Positions 25,466 through 38,302 are shown, numbered from the stretch's first letter. The stretch: 64,000 nucleotides of DNA from Chromatiales bacterium (GCA_020445605.1 JAGRGH010000014.1:31748-95747), one strand, 5' to 3'. Notes: generated by a model from the sequence alone, not told the origin. Numbers and translations: made by a program.

Positions 25466-25579
25466 ACTGTTTTCCTGACCAGTCAAATCAAACCATCCGC
25501 TCACGTCGGGCCCCACGCGGCCCGGGAGCGAACCGGCTGCCGCAGCCTCGCGGCCGCGGCAGCATCTCAAGGCAGTGCC

Positions 25580-26662
<1,083 letters not shown>

Positions 26663-28660
26663 TCAGAGCACCGAGGCGACGACGTCCGTGACATTCTCGG
26701 CGGTGATGCCGAAGTGCTTGAACACGTCTTTGTCCGGCGCGGACTCGCCAAAGGTATCGATGCCGACGACCTTGCCCGCAAGCCCGACGTACTTCGCCCA
26801 GAAACCGGTCACACCGGCCTCGACGGCGACGCGTTTGGTCACCGATGACGGCAGCACCGATTCGCGATAGGCCGCGTCCTGCGCGTCGAACACGTCGGTG
26901 CTCGGCATGGACACGACGCGGATGTTCTTGCCATCGCGGTGCTTGATCGTCTCGGCCGCCGCGACCGCAAGACCGACCTCCGAACCCGTCGCGATCACGA
27001 TCGCATCAGGCGTGCCGCCGCCATCGCGCAGCACATAGCCGCCGCGGGCGATCGCAGCGATCTGCTCGGGCGTGCGCTGCTGATGATGCAGGGCTTGGCG
27101 CGAGAAGATCAGGCTCGACGGACCGTTGCGGCGCTCGACCGCAGCCTTCCAGGCGACCGCGGACTCGACGGCATCGCAGGGGCGCCACACACTCATGCGC
27201 GGGATCATGCGCAGGGTCGCGGTCTGTTCGACGGCCTGATGGGTCGGACCGTCCTCGCCAAGACCGACGGAATCGTGCGTGTAGACGAAGATGCTCTGCA
27301 CCTTCATCAGCGCGGCCATGCGCAGCGCGTTGCGCGCATATTCGGAGAACATCAGGAACGTCGCGCCGTACGGGATGAACCCGCCGTGCAGTGCGATGCC
27401 GTTCATCATCGCGGACATGCCGAACTCGCGCACGCCGTAATAGATGTAGTTGCCGGCGCCGTTGTCCTTCGAAACGCCTTTCGAGCCCGACCAGATCGTC
27501 AGGTTCGAACCGGCCAGGTCGGCCGAACCGCCCAGCAGTTCCGGCAGCACCGGGCCAAACCCGTTCAGCGTGTTCTGCGAGGCCTTGCGGCTCGCAATGC
27601 TCTCGCCCTTGGCGTTGACCTTCTCGATGAACTCGGCGGATTTCGCCGCCCAGTCGGCCGGCAACTCGCCAGCGACGCGACGCTCGAACTCGGCCGCCAG
27701 TTCCGGATGCGCGGCCTTGTAGGCGGCGAAGCGCTTGCTCCAGGCCTGCTCGGCGGCGGCGCCCTTGGCCTTGGCGTCCCAACCGGCATAGATGTTCGCG
27801 GGCACTTCGAACGGCGGATGCGACCAGCCGATCGTCTCGCGCACCAGCGCAACTTCATCGACGCCCAGCGCCGCGCCGTGACACTCTTCCTTGCCCTGCT
27901 TGTTCGGCGAGCCCCAGCCGATGATGGTCTGGCAGCAGATCAGGGTCGGTTTGTCGGTGACGGACTTGGCCTCGGCGATCGCCGCGGCGACGGCATCCGC
28001 ATCGTGGCCGTCGACCTTCGGGATCACATGCCAGCCGTAGGCCTCGAAACGCTTCGGCGTGTCATCGGTGAACCAGCCCTCGACGTGACCGTCGATCGAA
28101 ATGCCGTTGTCATCGTAGAAGGCAATCAGCTTGCCGAGACCCAGCGTGCCGGCCAGCGAGCAGGCCTCGTGCGAGATGCCTTCCATCATGCAGCCGTCGC
28201 CGAGGAACACCCAGGTGTTGTGGTCGACGATCTCATGCCCCGGACGGTTGAACTGCGCAGCCAGCGCCTTTTCGGCAGCGGCCATGCCGACGGCATTGGT
28301 GATGCCCTGGCCGAGCGGACCGGTCGTGGTTTCCACGCCCGGGGTATAGCCGTACTCGGGATGACCCGGGGTCTTGGAATGCAGTTGGCGGAAGCGCTTG
28401 ATCTCGTCGATCGGCAGGTCGTAGCCGCTCAGATGCAGCAGCGAGTAGATCAGCATCGAACCGTGGCCGTTCGACAGCACGAAGCGGTCGCGGTCGATCC
28501 ACTTCGGGTTCGCGGGGTTGTGCTTGAGGTGATCGTTCCAGAGCACTTCGGCGATGTCGGCCATGCCCATGGGGGCACCCGGGTGGCCCGAATTGGCCTT
28601 CTGCACGGCGTCCATGCTGAGCGCACGAATCGCGTTGGCAAGCTCTCGACGTGTGGGCAT
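26663..28660 (-). CDS. tkt: transketolase
   Basis: A 665-residue thiamine-diphosphate enzyme of the pentose phosphate and Calvin pathways that moves two-carbon units between sugar phosphates. [19 protein letters not shown], the ThDP motif [18 protein letters not shown] with the DDNGISIDG end, and [14 protein letters not shown] are present. ATG 28660 with GGAGGG four bases upstream fixes the start, and an apparent N-terminal extension is a shadow. It is the first gene of the minus-strand carbon block. Confidence 0.97.
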   Translation of the reverse strand: MPTRRELANAIRALSMDAVQKANSGHPGAPMGMADIAEVLWNDHLKHNPANPKWIDRDRFVLSNGHGSMLIYSLLHLSGYDLPIDEIKRFRQLHSKTPGHPEYGYTPGVETTTGPLGQGITNAVGMAAAEKALAAQFNRPGHEIVDHNTWVFLGDGCMMEGISHEACSLAGTLGLGKLIAFYDDNGISIDGHVEGWFTDDTPKRFEAYGWHVIPKVDGHDADAVAAAIAEAKSVTDKPTLICCQTIIGWGSPNKQGKEECHGAALGVDEVALVRETIGWSHPPFEVPANIYAGWDAKAKGAAAEQAWSKRFAAYKAAHPELAAEFERRVAGELPADWAAKSAEFIEKVNAKGESIASRKASQNTLNGFGPVLPELLGGSADLAGSNLTIWSGSKGVSKDNGAGNYIYYGVREFGMSAMMNGIALHGGFIPYGATFLMFSEYARNALRMAALMKVQSIFVYTHDSVGLGEDGPTHQAVEQTATLRMIPRMSVWRPCDAVESAVAWKAAVERRNGPSSLIFSRQALHHQQRTPEQIAAIARGGYVLRDGGGTPDAIVIATGSEVGLAVAAAETIKHRDGKNIRVVSMPSTDVFDAQDAAYRESVLPSSVTKRVAVEAGVTGFWAKYVGLAGKVVGIDTFGESAPDKDVFKHFGITAENVTDVVASVL

Positions 28661-29084
28661 GCAACCCTCCCAAAGATTGATCAAGCGGTAGATTTCGAGC
28701 GTGTTGCGGTGCGTGTGCCGCCTGGCGACCCGCATGGACGGCCGTGGAGCCGTCCGGCGCGAGCCTACGCTCGGGGTTCTGTTCGGCGCCCGCGACAGCG
28801 GGCGGAATTGCCCATTTTCTTCAATGCGAACCGACGCTTGCAACCAAGCGAGCGTCTATGGGCGCATAAGTCGGGGTGGCGACCGCCGAATGCCCCGGAC
28901 CAGCGCACCCGGTCAGAGCTTGCCCGAGCGCCCGGGAAACGCTCATTGATTGACCGTTTCCGGCGCCAGGCTGAAGCGCCGGCAATTTTGACAGCCGCAA
29001 GCCGTTGAAAATGAACGAAAACAACAGGCCGACCCTGCGTTCTCGGCACGCCGGCCCTCCGGCTGGGATCGATCAGAGCTGCCC
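28661..29084. other. intergenic region upstream of tkt
   Basis: This 424-base stretch between transketolase and the thioredoxin-fold gene must hold the promoter of the carbon block. I see no convincing promoter box, CbbR-type inverted site or small gene. The ORFs that cross it look like shadows. Confidence 0.4.
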
Positions 29085-29645
29085 TCAGGCGGCGCGGGTC
29101 CATTTGATGGAGCAGCCGATGCTAGGCGTCTGCTCGGCCGGGCCCTGGCCGGTTTCGGCGACCTGGCGCATCGCCTCGAACAGCTCGCGCGGCGCGTCCT
29201 CGGGGGCGGGATTGCGGCCGCTGGCGTCCAGTCGGCCGCGATACTGAAGTTCGAAGCGGCGGTTGTAGCCGAAGAAATCCGGCGTGCAGATCGCCCCGTA
29301 CGCACGTGCGACGGCCTGGGTCTCGTCGTAGAGATACGGAAACGGAAAGTCGAATTCCGCGGCCACCCGGCGCATGTTGTCGAACGAGTCGTCCGGATAG
29401 TCGTTCACGTCATTGGCGGAGATCGCGACCACGCCGATGCCGAGCCCGGCAAGTTCCCGCGCATCGCGCACCAGCCGCGGACGGATGGCCTGCACGTACG
29501 GGCAGTGGTTGCAGATGAACATGACCAGCAGGCCGTTCGGACCGGCGCTGGTCTCGCGCGTCCAGACCTTGCCGTCGACGCCGGGCAGTGCGAATGCGGG
29601 CGCCACCGCACCGAAATTGCAGACGGGGGTTTCCAGAGCCGGCAT
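29085..29645 (-). CDS. thioredoxin-fold (redoxin/AhpC-TSA-like) protein
   Basis: A 186-residue cytoplasmic protein of the redoxin superfamily. The fold is marked by PAFALPGVDGKVWTRET, the Cys45-x-x-Cys48 site in FICNHCPYVQ, and VVAISANDVNDYPDDS. The late cis-Pro region is TPDFFGYN. NHCPYV is typical of a small family annotated as thioredoxin-like peroxide or disulfide enzymes, with no signal peptide. The natural substrate is unknown. It is transcribed alone, divergent from rfbB, and nothing in context gives its job. Confidence 0.85.
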   Translation of the reverse strand: MPALETPVCNFGAVAPAFALPGVDGKVWTRETSAGPNGLLVMFICNHCPYVQAIRPRLVRDARELAGLGIGVVAISANDVNDYPDDSFDNMRRVAAEFDFPFPYLYDETQAVARAYGAICTPDFFGYNRRFELQYRGRLDASGRNPAPEDAPRELFEAMRQVAETGQGPAEQTPSIGCSIKWTRAA

Positions 29646-29786
29646 GGGTCGCCTCCTGATCGGATCGGGTGCAAAACGGAATCCGGCAGTCTACGGGCCC
29701 GCGCGCCAGTCGTAAACCGCGACCGGGCTTGCTAATGTTGCGGGTTCCGTGCCCCCTGCGGGGTACGCCCCGGCCTCCACGCCCGC

Positions 29787-30871
<1,085 letters not shown>

Positions 30872-30875
<4 letters not shown>

Positions 30876-31750
30876 ACCGCAAGGGCATCCTGCTGGCCGG
30901 CGGCTCCGGTAGTCGCCTCTACCCACTGACGCTCGGTGTGAGCAAACAGCTGTCGGCGGTCTACGACAAACCGCTCGTCTATTACCCGCTTTCGGTGCTG
31001 ATGCTCGCGGGGATCCGCGACATCCTGATCATCTCGACGCCCGACGATCTCCCGGGGTTTCAGCGCCTGTTCGGCGACGGCCGACAGTTCGGGCTGAATC
31101 TCGAATACGCCGTGCAGGAACGGCCCGAAGGCATCGCGCAGGCCTTCCTGATCGGGCGCCGGTTCATCGCCGGCGCTCCGGTCGCGCTCGCGCTCGGCGA
31201 CAACATCTTCTACGGCCACGGCCTCGCCGACTATCTGGACACGGCATCCGCGCGCGAATCCGGCGCGACCGTGTTCGGTTATCACGTGCGCGACCCGCAG
31301 CGCTACGGCGTCGTCGAGTTCGACCCCGCCGGCCGGGTGCTCAGCCTGGAAGAAAAGCCGCGCCAGCCGCGATCCTCATATGCCGTCACGGGGCTGTATT
31401 TCTACGACAGCCAGGTCTGCGACATCGCCGCTGAACTGCGACCCTCGGACCGCGGGGAACTGGAGATCACCGACGTGAACATGGCCTACCTGCGCGCGGG
31501 CCAGCTGCATGTCGAAAAGATGGGCCGCGGCATCGCCTGGCTGGACACCGGCACGCACGAATCGCTGCTGCAGGCGGCGAACTTCATCCAGGCGATCCAG
31601 GAGCGCCAGGGCCAGATGGTCGCGTGTCTGGAGGAGATCGCGTTCCGGCTCGGCTACATCGACGCGGGCCGGGTACGGGAAACCGCCGAGACCATGCGCA
31701 AGAACCGCTACGGGCAGTACCTCCTCGCGATGCTCGAACACCCGGAATGA
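30872..31750 (+). CDS. rfbA: glucose-1-phosphate thymidylyltransferase
   Basis: A 292-residue nucleotidyltransferase that makes dTDP-glucose from dTTP and glucose 1-phosphate. [14 protein letters not shown] (7-20), the [11 protein letters not shown] loop, [10 protein letters not shown], and the [20 protein letters not shown] segment are typical, as is the [13 protein letters not shown] end. It is coupled to rfbB. The usual rfbC and rfbD do not follow, so the final sugar cannot be named. Confidence 0.96.
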
Positions 31751-31868
31751 GCCGCGGAGCAACCCGCGGGCATCGCCATCCGGGCGGTGGCAGCACGACG
31801 GCCCAGACCGTACACTAATTGGTTACCTGCGCCCTGATGCGCGGCGATCAGCCCTGAGGAATCCCAGC

Positions 31869-33068
31869 ATGAACGAATACATCTTCACGTCGGAGTCGGT
31901 GTCCGAGGGCCACCCGGACAAGATGGCCGACCAAGTCTCCGACGCGATCCTCGACGCGATCCTCGCCGAAGACCCGCATGCGCGCGTGGCCTGTGAAACG
32001 GCTTTCAAGACCGGGCTGGCACTGATCGCGGGCGAGATCACGACCACCGCGAAACCGGATTACGAGCGCATCATTCGGGAAACCATCCGCGAGATCGGCT
32101 ACGACGACTCGTGCAAGGGTTTCGATGCAGCCACCTGCGCGGTGCTGACCGCCATCGGCGTGCAGAGTCCGGACATCAAGCAGGGTGTCGACCGCTCCCG
32201 CCCAGAGGATCAGGGCGCCGGTGACCAGGGCCTCATGTTCGGCTACGCGACGAACGAGACCGCCGTGCTGATGCCCGCGCCCATCACGCTGGCGCATCGG
32301 CTGGTGCAGCGTCAGGCCGAGGTGCGCAAGAACGGCCGCCTGAACTGGCTGCGCCCGGACGCCAAGAGTCAGGTCAGCCTGCATTATCGCGACCGCAAGC
32401 CCGTGGCGATCGACGCCGTCGTGCTGTCCACGCAGCATGCGCCGGACATCTCGCACGGGGAACTCACCGAAGCCGTCATGGAGGAGGTCGTCAAGCCCGT
32501 ACTCGAGCCGACCGGCTGGCTGCACAGCGGAACCAAGTACCACATCAACCCGACCGGCGCATTTGTCGTCGGCGGCCCGATGGGCGATGCCGGACTGACC
32601 GGGCGCAAGATCATCGTCGACACCTATGGCGGCATGGCGCGCCATGGTGGCGGCGCGTTTTCCGGCAAGGACCCGTCCAAGGTCGACCGTTCCGCCGCTT
32701 ATGCCGGACGCTACGTTGCCAAGAACATCGTCGCGGCGGGACTCGCCGAACGCTGCGAGATTCAGGTGTCCTACGCCATCGGCGTGGCCGAACCGACCTC
32801 GATCATGGTCGACACCTTCGGCACCGGTGCGATCGATGACGCCCGCATCACCGAACTCGTGCGTGAACACTTTGACCTGCGCCCATACGGCATCCTGCGC
32901 ATGCTCGATCTGCTCAATGCCGAGCGCATCAAATATCGTCGCACCGCAGCCTACGGGCATTTTGGTCGCGAGGACGAGGGTTTTACGTGGGAAGTGGCCG
33001 ACAAGGCCGCGATCCTGCGCGATGCCGCCGGGCTGAGCGGCGCGCCGCCCATCGCCGCAATGGCATAG
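31869..33068 (+). CDS. metK: S-adenosylmethionine synthetase
   Basis: A 399-residue enzyme that makes AdoMet from methionine and [32 protein letters not shown] and the [19 protein letters not shown] loop are hallmarks. ATG 31869 has GAGGAA seven bases upstream, and a longer in-frame reading is the rfbA sequence read in another frame. The stretch before it contains TACACT (31811-31816) as a possible -10 and a small hairpin CTGAT...ATCAG near the ribosome site. Confidence 0.98.
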   Translation: MNEYIFTSESVSEGHPDKMADQVSDAILDAILAEDPHARVACETAFKTGLALIAGEITTTAKPDYERIIRETIREIGYDDSCKGFDAATCAVLTAIGVQSPDIKQGVDRSRPEDQGAGDQGLMFGYATNETAVLMPAPITLAHRLVQRQAEVRKNGRLNWLRPDAKSQVSLHYRDRKPVAIDAVVLSTQHAPDISHGELTEAVMEEVVKPVLEPTGWLHSGTKYHINPTGAFVVGGPMGDAGLTGRKIIVDTYGGMARHGGGAFSGKDPSKVDRSAAYAGRYVAKNIVAAGLAERCEIQVSYAIGVAEPTSIMVDTFGTGAIDDARITELVREHFDLRPYGILRMLDLLNAERIKYRRTAAYGHFGREDEGFTWEVADKAAILRDAAGLSGAPPIAAMA

Positions 33069-33076
33069 CCTGACAG

Positions 33077-33104
33077 CTGACTGTAACCGGGGCGCGGCTA
33101 TAAT
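33077..33104 (+). promoter_or_regulatory. sigma-70 promoter for the SAH riboswitch-ahcY transcript
   Basis: A perfect TATAAT (33099-33104) with CTGACT (33077-33082) at 16-base spacing. It starts transcription a few bases before the riboswitch. Confidence 0.7.
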
Positions 33105-33118
33105 CGCCGCCCCACGGC

Positions 33119-33192
33119 GTTCGAGGAGCGTTGCAACAGGGTCCGACCCTGCCAGGCTCGAACGTCGAACAATATCCATGCAACGGCGCTCG
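33119..33192 (+). ncRNA. SAH riboswitch
   Basis: The RNA contains the conserved core of the S-adenosylhomocysteine riboswitch: TTCGAGGAGCGTTGCAAC, the GCCAGGCTCGAA segment, and GCAACGGCGCTC at the end, with the intervening GGGTCCGACCC hairpin. These pair as the P1, P2 and pseudoknot elements of the family. It turns on expression of SAH recycling when SAH rises, in agreement with ahcY starting 30 bases later. Confidence 0.93.
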
Positions 33193-33222
33193 TCTACCGA
33201 ACTCACTTTGGAGGACCGTTAG

Positions 33223-34638
33223 ATGACCGCGGCACTTGTAGCTTCTCATCAGGATTTTCACGTCGCCGATCTTGGCCTTGCCGACTGGGGTCGCAAGGAG
33301 ATCGCGATCGCGGAAACCGAGATGCCGGGCCTGATGGCACTGCGCGCCAAATACGCCGACAGCAAACCGCTGGCCGGCGCGCGCATTGCCGGCAGCCTGC
33401 ACATGACCATCCAGACCGCAGTGCTGATCCAGACGCTCGAAGCACTCGGCGCGGAGGTGCGCTGGGCCTCGTGCAACATCTTCTCGACGCAGGACCATGC
33501 CGCGGCCGCGATCGCCGCGAGCGGCACGCCGGTGTTCGCCTACAAGGGCGAATCCCTTGAGGACTACTGGGACTACACCCATCGCATCTTCGAGTGGGAC
33601 GACGGCGGCACGCCGAACATGATCCTCGACGACGGCGGCGACGCGACCCTGCTCATCACGCTGGGCGCGAAGGCCGAACACAAACCGTCCCTGCTCGACA
33701 ACCCCAAGAGCGAAGAAGAACGCGTGCTGTATGCCGCGATCCGCGAGCGCCTGAACCAGCAGCCGGGCTGGTACAGCAAGCGCCTGCGCAACATCCGCGG
33801 CGTGACCGAGGAGACCACCACGGGCGTGCATCGTCTCTACCAGATGCAGGCGCGCAATGATCTGCCGTTCCCGGCGATCAACGTCAATGACTCGGTCACC
33901 AAGTCCAAGTTCGACAACCTCTACGGCTGTCGCGAGTCGCTGGTAGACGGCATCAAGCGCGCGACCGACGTCATGATTGCGGGCAAGATCGCGGTCGTGC
34001 TCGGCTACGGCGACGTCGGCAAGGGCTGCGCGCAATCGCTGCGCGGACTGGGGGCGACCGTATGGGTCACCGAGATCGATCCGATCTGCGCCCTGCAGGC
34101 CGCGATGGAGGGTTACCGCGTGGTCACGATGGATGATGCCTGCTCGCAGGGTGACATCTTCGTGACGGCCACCGGCAACTTCCATGTCATCCGGCACGAT
34201 CACATGCGCGCGATGAAAAACGAGGCGATCGTCTGCAACATCCGCCACTTTGATAACGAGATCGACGTGGCGGCGCTGGAACAGTACGAATGGGAAAACA
34301 TCAAGCCCCAAGTCGACCACATCGTGTTCGAGGACGGCAAGCGCATCATCCTGCTGGCGCAGGGCCGGCTGGTGAATCTCGGTTGCGCGACCGGGCATCC
34401 GAGCTTCGTGATGTCGAATTCGTTTTCGAACCAGACGCTCGCCCAGATCGAACTGTGGCAGAACCACGAGGCCTACGAGAACCGCGTCTACACCCTGCCG
34501 AAGAAGCTCGACGAGGAAGTCGCGCGCCTGCATCTGGAGAAGATCGGCGTGAAGCTCACGCGCCTGAGCGACGAGCAGGCCGCGTACATCGATGTGCACC
34601 AGGACGGCCCGTTCAAGCCGGAACACTATCGGTATTGA
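33223..34638 (+). CDS. ahcY: adenosylhomocysteinase (SAH hydrolase)
   Basis: A 471-residue NAD+-containing enzyme that splits S-adenosylhomocysteine to adenosine and homocysteine, relieving inhibition of methyltransferases. [24 protein letters not shown] N-terminal motif, [16 protein letters not shown] around residues 259-274 (NAD+ binding) and the C-terminal [11 protein letters not shown] are diagnostic. The internal insertion typical of the bacterial long form is present. GGAGG precedes the ATG. It is controlled by the riboswitch above and precedes metF. Confidence 0.98.
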   Translation: MTAALVASHQDFHVADLGLADWGRKEIAIAETEMPGLMALRAKYADSKPLAGARIAGSLHMTIQTAVLIQTLEALGAEVRWASCNIFSTQDHAAAAIAASGTPVFAYKGESLEDYWDYTHRIFEWDDGGTPNMILDDGGDATLLITLGAKAEHKPSLLDNPKSEEERVLYAAIRERLNQQPGWYSKRLRNIRGVTEETTTGVHRLYQMQARNDLPFPAINVNDSVTKSKFDNLYGCRESLVDGIKRATDVMIAGKIAVVLGYGDVGKGCAQSLRGLGATVWVTEIDPICALQAAMEGYRVVTMDDACSQGDIFVTATGNFHVIRHDHMRAMKNEAIVCNIRHFDNEIDVAALEQYEWENIKPQVDHIVFEDGKRIILLAQGRLVNLGCATGHPSFVMSNSFSNQTLAQIELWQNHEAYENRVYTLPKKLDEEVARLHLEKIGVKLTRLSDEQAAYIDVHQDGPFKPEHYRY

Positions 34639-34646
34639 GTATCCGG

Positions 34647-34668
34647 GCGCCGCGCTCGCGGCGCCCGC
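34647..34668 (+). promoter_or_regulatory. GC-rich hairpin between ahcY and metF
   Basis: GGGCGCCGCG and CGCGGCGCCC form a perfect 10-bp stem with a 2-base loop just after the ahcY stop. No T-run follows, so partial termination or mRNA protection is more likely than full termination before metF. Confidence 0.5.
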
Positions 34669-34691
34669 ATTGCACTGTCTGAGGTCCACCA

Positions 34692-35525
34692 GTGTTCCCG
34701 CGTGTGTTCAGCTGCGAGTTCTTCCCGCCGAAGACGGACGACGGCGTCGAACGTCTGCGTGAAACGCGTCTCGCGCTGCGGGCAATGCAGCCGGCGTTCT
34801 TCTCGGTGACGTTTGGCGCCGGCGGTTCCACCCGTGAACGAACCTTCGAGACCGTGCGCGAGATTCAGCGCGACGACCCGATCGAGGTCGCTCCGCACAT
34901 CTCATGCATCGGTTCGACCAAGGCGCAACTGCGCGAGATCATCAAGGACTATCGCGATCTGGGGATTCGTCGTCTGGTTGCGCTGCGCGGCGATCTGCCC
35001 TCGGGCACCGGCGACCCCGGCGATTTCCGGTTTGCCTGGGAACTGGTCGAGTTCATTCGCGCCGAGACCGGCGATCATTTCCACATCGAGGTCGCTGCGT
35101 ATCCGGAATTTCACCCGCAGGCACGCAGCCCGGACGCCGATATCGACAACTTCGCACGCAAGATTCGCGCTGGCGCAAACAGCGGGATCACGCAGTATTT
35201 CTTCAATCCGGACGCCTACTTCCGCCTTGTCGACGCACTGGCGGATCGCGGTGTCGAAGTACCGGTCGTCCCCGGCATCATGCCGATCACCAACCACACC
35301 CAGCTCGCGCGGTTCTCGGACGCCTGCGGCGCGGAGATCCCACGCTGGATCAGGCGGCCGCTGGAGGCATTCGGTGACGACATCGATTCGATTCGCGCGT
35401 TCGGAGTCGACGTCGTGACGCAGCTGTGCGACCGCCTGCTGGCACAGGGCGCCCCGGGGCTGCACTTCTACACGATGAACCGCGCCAGCGCGACGCTGGC
35501 GATCTGGAACCGCATCAAGCACTGA
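34692..35525 (+). CDS. metF: methylenetetrahydrofolate reductase
   Basis: A 277-residue FAD enzyme that reduces 5,10-methylene-THF to 5-methyl-THF for methionine synthesis. CEFFPPKTDDGVERL, FSVTFGAGGSTRERT, HISCIGSTKAQLREI, LRGDLPSG and ITQYFFNPDAYFRLVD are all typical. The start is GTG at 34692, with GAGG eight bases upstream. With metK and ahcY it completes three steps of the methyl cycle; methionine synthase is outside the window. Confidence 0.97.
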   Translation: MFPRVFSCEFFPPKTDDGVERLRETRLALRAMQPAFFSVTFGAGGSTRERTFETVREIQRDDPIEVAPHISCIGSTKAQLREIIKDYRDLGIRRLVALRGDLPSGTGDPGDFRFAWELVEFIRAETGDHFHIEVAAYPEFHPQARSPDADIDNFARKIRAGANSGITQYFFNPDAYFRLVDALADRGVEVPVVPGIMPITNHTQLARFSDACGAEIPRWIRRPLEAFGDDIDSIRAFGVDVVTQLCDRLLAQGAPGLHFYTMNRASATLAIWNRIKH

Positions 35526-35536
35526 GCGCATTCAGC

Positions 35537-36889
35537 GTGTCAGACAACGCCGCGTGGAGCGCCCGCGATCTGTCCGTACTGTGGCATCCGTGCACACAGA
35601 TGAAGGATCACGAATGGCTTCCGATGGTGCCGATCCGTCGCGGAAACGGGGTCTGGCTAGAGGACTTCGACGGCCGTCGCTACATTGATGCGATCAGTTC
35701 CTGGTGGGTCAACCTGTTCGGGCACGCCAATCCGCGCATCAACCGTGCACTGGGCGCGCAGGCCGAAACGCTCGAACACGTCCTGCTCGCCGGTTTTTCG
35801 CACGCGCCGGCAATCGAGCTCGCCGAGCGACTCGTCGCCGTAACGCCGCCCGGTCTGGACCGCGTGTTCTACGCGGACAATGGCTCCTCGGCGGTCGAAG
35901 TTGCGCTGAAGATGAGCTTCCACTACTGGCGCAACACAGGACGCGGTGAGCGCACGCGATTCGTATCGCTGGCGAACAGCTATCACGGTGAGACACTCGG
36001 GGCCTTGTCGGTCGGCGATGTAGCGCTGTACAAGGCGACCTATCGGCCCCTGCTGCTCGACACGCTCGTCGCCCCCACGCCGGATAGGTATGACGCCGAA
36101 CCCGGCGAGTCCGGCGCGGAGCTGGCGCGACGGCGTGCCGCCGATCTGCGCGCATTGCTCGAACGCCACGCAGGGGAGGTCTGCGCGATCCTGATTGAGC
36201 CGCTGGTGCAGTGCGCGGGCGGCATGCGCATGCATGACCCAGAATACCTGCGCCAGCTGCGGACACTGTGTGACGAATTCGAGGTGCATCTGATCGCCGA
36301 CGAGATCGCCGTCGGCTTCGGCCGCACCGGCACGCTGTTTGCGTGTGAACAGGCCGGAATCACGCCGGACTTCCTCCTGCTCTCGAAGGCCCTGACGGCC
36401 GGTTATCTGCCGCTGGCCGCCGTGCTCACGCGCGATTCGATTTATTCGGCGTTCTACGACGACTATGAACGGCTCACCGCATTCCTGCATTCACACAGCT
36501 ACAGCGGCAACGCGCTGGCGTGCCGCGTGGCATTGGAGACGCTGTCGATCTTCGCGGACGAACCGGTGCTCAAGCGCAACCGCGGGCTGGCGGCGCATCT
36601 GGCCGAAGCGCTGGCGCCGCTTGCGGAGCACCCACATGTCAGCGACGTTCGCCAGTGCGGGATGATTGCGGCAGTCGAAATGGTTCGGGAACGGCCGACC
36701 CGGGAGCCCTACCCCTGGCAGGAGCGTCGCGGGCTGCGGGTGTACCGCCATGGACTGGGCAACGGTGCACTGCTGCGGCCGCTGGGCAACGTCGTCTATT
36801 TCATGCCGCCCTACGTGATCGAACCTGAACAGATCGACCAGATCGTGCGCGTCGCATTCGAGGGCATCGATCTGGCGACGCGCGACTGA
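35537..36889 (+). CDS. bioA: adenosylmethionine-8-amino-7-oxononanoate aminotransferase
   Basis: A 450-residue PLP-dependent aminotransferase of biotin synthesis that uses AdoMet as amino donor. LWHPCTQMKDHEWLPM, DAISSWWVNLFGHANPRIN and FYADNGSSAVEVALKMSFHYW are BioA-specific, IADEIAVGFGRTGTLFACE is the cofactor stretch, and the Schiff-base Lys is near residue 284 in LLSKALTAGYLPL. I start at GTG 35537, 11 bases after metF. It overlaps rsmE by one base (TGATG). No other biotin gene is here; the shared link with the upstream genes is AdoMet. Confidence 0.96.
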   Translation: MSDNAAWSARDLSVLWHPCTQMKDHEWLPMVPIRRGNGVWLEDFDGRRYIDAISSWWVNLFGHANPRINRALGAQAETLEHVLLAGFSHAPAIELAERLVAVTPPGLDRVFYADNGSSAVEVALKMSFHYWRNTGRGERTRFVSLANSYHGETLGALSVGDVALYKATYRPLLLDTLVAPTPDRYDAEPGESGAELARRRAADLRALLERHAGEVCAILIEPLVQCAGGMRMHDPEYLRQLRTLCDEFEVHLIADEIAVGFGRTGTLFACEQAGITPDFLLLSKALTAGYLPLAAVLTRDSIYSAFYDDYERLTAFLHSHSYSGNALACRVALETLSIFADEPVLKRNRGLAAHLAEALAPLAEHPHVSDVRQCGMIAAVEMVRERPTREPYPWQERRGLRVYRHGLGNGALLRPLGNVVYFMPPYVIEPEQIDQIVRVAFEGIDLATRD

Positions 36890-37605
36890 TGCGCACGATC
36901 CGCGTGTTTTGCGCCGGGGAGCTGTCAGCGCGATCCCGCATCCCGCTCGATGAGCGCGCGGCGCACCATGTGCGCAACGTGCTGCGACTGAGGACCGGCG
37001 ATCCGCTGGTCGCTTTCAATGGCGACGGCATGAACTATCCCGCCACCGTTGTCGGCCTGGGTCGTGCGGTCGAGATCGAAATCGATACGCCTTCGCCTGC
37101 AATCACCGAATCCCCGCTGCGAATCACGCTTGCGCTCGCGCTCATTCGGCCCGAGCGTTTCGAGTTCGCCCTGCAGAAGGCGACCGAACTAGGCGTGACC
37201 GAGGTGATACCGCTGCGCACCGCGCGCTGCGTGGACCGTGCGGGCAAACCCGAGCGCTGGCGCAGCATCGTGATGGCCGCATGTGAGCAATCCGGACGCG
37301 CCCGCCTGCCCTCAATCTGCGATCCGGTTGAGCTTGCGAAGGCGCTGGAGATCGCGCCACGCCCGTTGCTGTTTGGCGATCCGCTCGCTGACGGTGCGTC
37401 CGGACTATTGCAGATGGACCAGACCGACCGGCCCGTCGCGCTGACATGGGTGATCGGGCCGGAAGGCGGATTTGACGACGCTGAACGAGCTGCGTTGATT
37501 GCGGCGGGTGGCCGCCCGGTGTGGTTTGGACCACGGGTGCTGCGCGCGGAAACCGCTGCGACTCTCGCGATCGGACTCGCTCAGGCGCGCTGGGGGGATG
37601 TCTAA
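36889..37605 (+). CDS. rsmE: 16S rRNA (uracil-1498-N3)-methyltransferase RsmE
   Basis: A 238-residue SPOUT methyltransferase that uses AdoMet to methylate U1498 of 16S rRNA. It has an N-terminal PUA-like domain (RIPLDERAAHHVRNVLRLRTGD), then LIRPERFEFALQKATELGV, and the trefoil-knot motifs WVIGPEGGFDDAERA and GPRVLRAETAATLAI. Translation is coupled to bioA. The gene stops one base before an inverted-repeat element. Confidence 0.96.
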   Translation: MRTIRVFCAGELSARSRIPLDERAAHHVRNVLRLRTGDPLVAFNGDGMNYPATVVGLGRAVEIEIDTPSPAITESPLRITLALALIRPERFEFALQKATELGVTEVIPLRTARCVDRAGKPERWRSIVMAACEQSGRARLPSICDPVELAKALEIAPRPLLFGDPLADGASGLLQMDQTDRPVALTWVIGPEGGFDDAERAALIAAGGRPVWFGPRVLRAETAATLAIGLAQARWGDV

Positions 37606-37766
37606 CAGGCTGTTGAAATTCGCTTTTCAACGGCCTGTTAACGCGAGGTAAGGACGTCTCCCGCGAAAATCGAACACACAAGTGTCTGATTTTCTTGAGC
37701 AGCCGGAAACAGGGCTTTTCGCTTGCGACGTTGAAAAGGCCATGGATGGCCCTTTTCAACAGCCTG
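37606..37766. mobile_element. MITE-like element with 13-bp terminal inverted repeats
   Basis: A 161-base stretch between rsmE and chpC begins with CAGGCTGTTGAAA and ends with its exact complement TTTCAACAGCCTG. Each end also forms its own hairpin (CAGGC.GTTGAAA/TTTTCAACGGCCTG at the left, GTTGAAAAGG/CCCTTTTCAAC at the right). There is no coding capacity and no obvious target duplication. Because it lies between convergent genes it may also stop transcription from both sides. Confidence 0.6.
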
Positions 37767-37816
37767 CCAAGGGGGATCGTCCGGGTTTGGAAGATACCGC
37801 GCGCGGTGCCGCGCGC

Positions 37817-38302
37817 TCAGTCCCCTGACGGAGTCTCGATGCGGGCGATTTCGCTCGCGAGTGCGGTGATGTCCGGGATCAGGGCCGACTCTCCATAGAG
37901 GCTCATGCCGGCCAGCACAAACGGCCTGTCGCCAGTGGGTGCGGCCGCGGAATTCTCGCGATTGACCACCACCAGGCGTGGCATGGCGCTGGCGCGCAGG
38001 CCGACGTAACGGTCTGCGACCTGCTCGCCCGCCAGTGCATGACAGACGACGATGCGCGTGCGCGGACCGAAATCCGGCGCGGGTGTGCCGCCATCGATCG
38101 CTTCCAGTGCAACGACCGGCACGGACTGCCCGCGCCACGACATTCGCCCCAGGTGCCACGGCGGCACATCGGACTGCACCGCGATCGGCGCGAGCGAAAT
38201 CACCTCCGCGACCGAGGTGTTGGGCAGTACGAGTCGAAGTTCGCCGACGGTAATGACCAGGCTGCGTACATCGTTCTGCTCAATGATCGCCGGCTCGCTC
38301 AC
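37817..38302 (-). CDS. chpC: CheW-like protein ChpC of the Pil-Chp system
   Basis: A 161-residue single CheW domain. It has the adaptor features: LVITVGELRLVLPNTSVAEV, an LGRMSWRGQSVPVVALEA core and VGLRASAMPRLVVV. It overlaps the end of chpA by 4 bases, in the position of Pseudomonas chpC. It would link alternative chemoreceptors to the ChpA kinase. It ends the minus-strand pil-chp transcript, facing the MITE-like element. Confidence 0.85.
   Translation of the reverse strand: MSEPAIIEQNDVRSLVITVGELRLVLPNTSVAEVISLAPIAVQSDVPPWHLGRMSWRGQSVPVVALEAIDGGTPAPDFGPRTRIVVCHALAGEQVADRYVGLRASAMPRLVVVNRENSAAAPTGDRPFVLAGMSLYGESALIPDITALASEIARIETPSGD

Noticed and set aside
31848..34689. Long minus-strand ORFs opposite metK and ahcY
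   Set aside because: They are antisense to two unmistakable enzymes and to the riboswitch, with no motif of their own.
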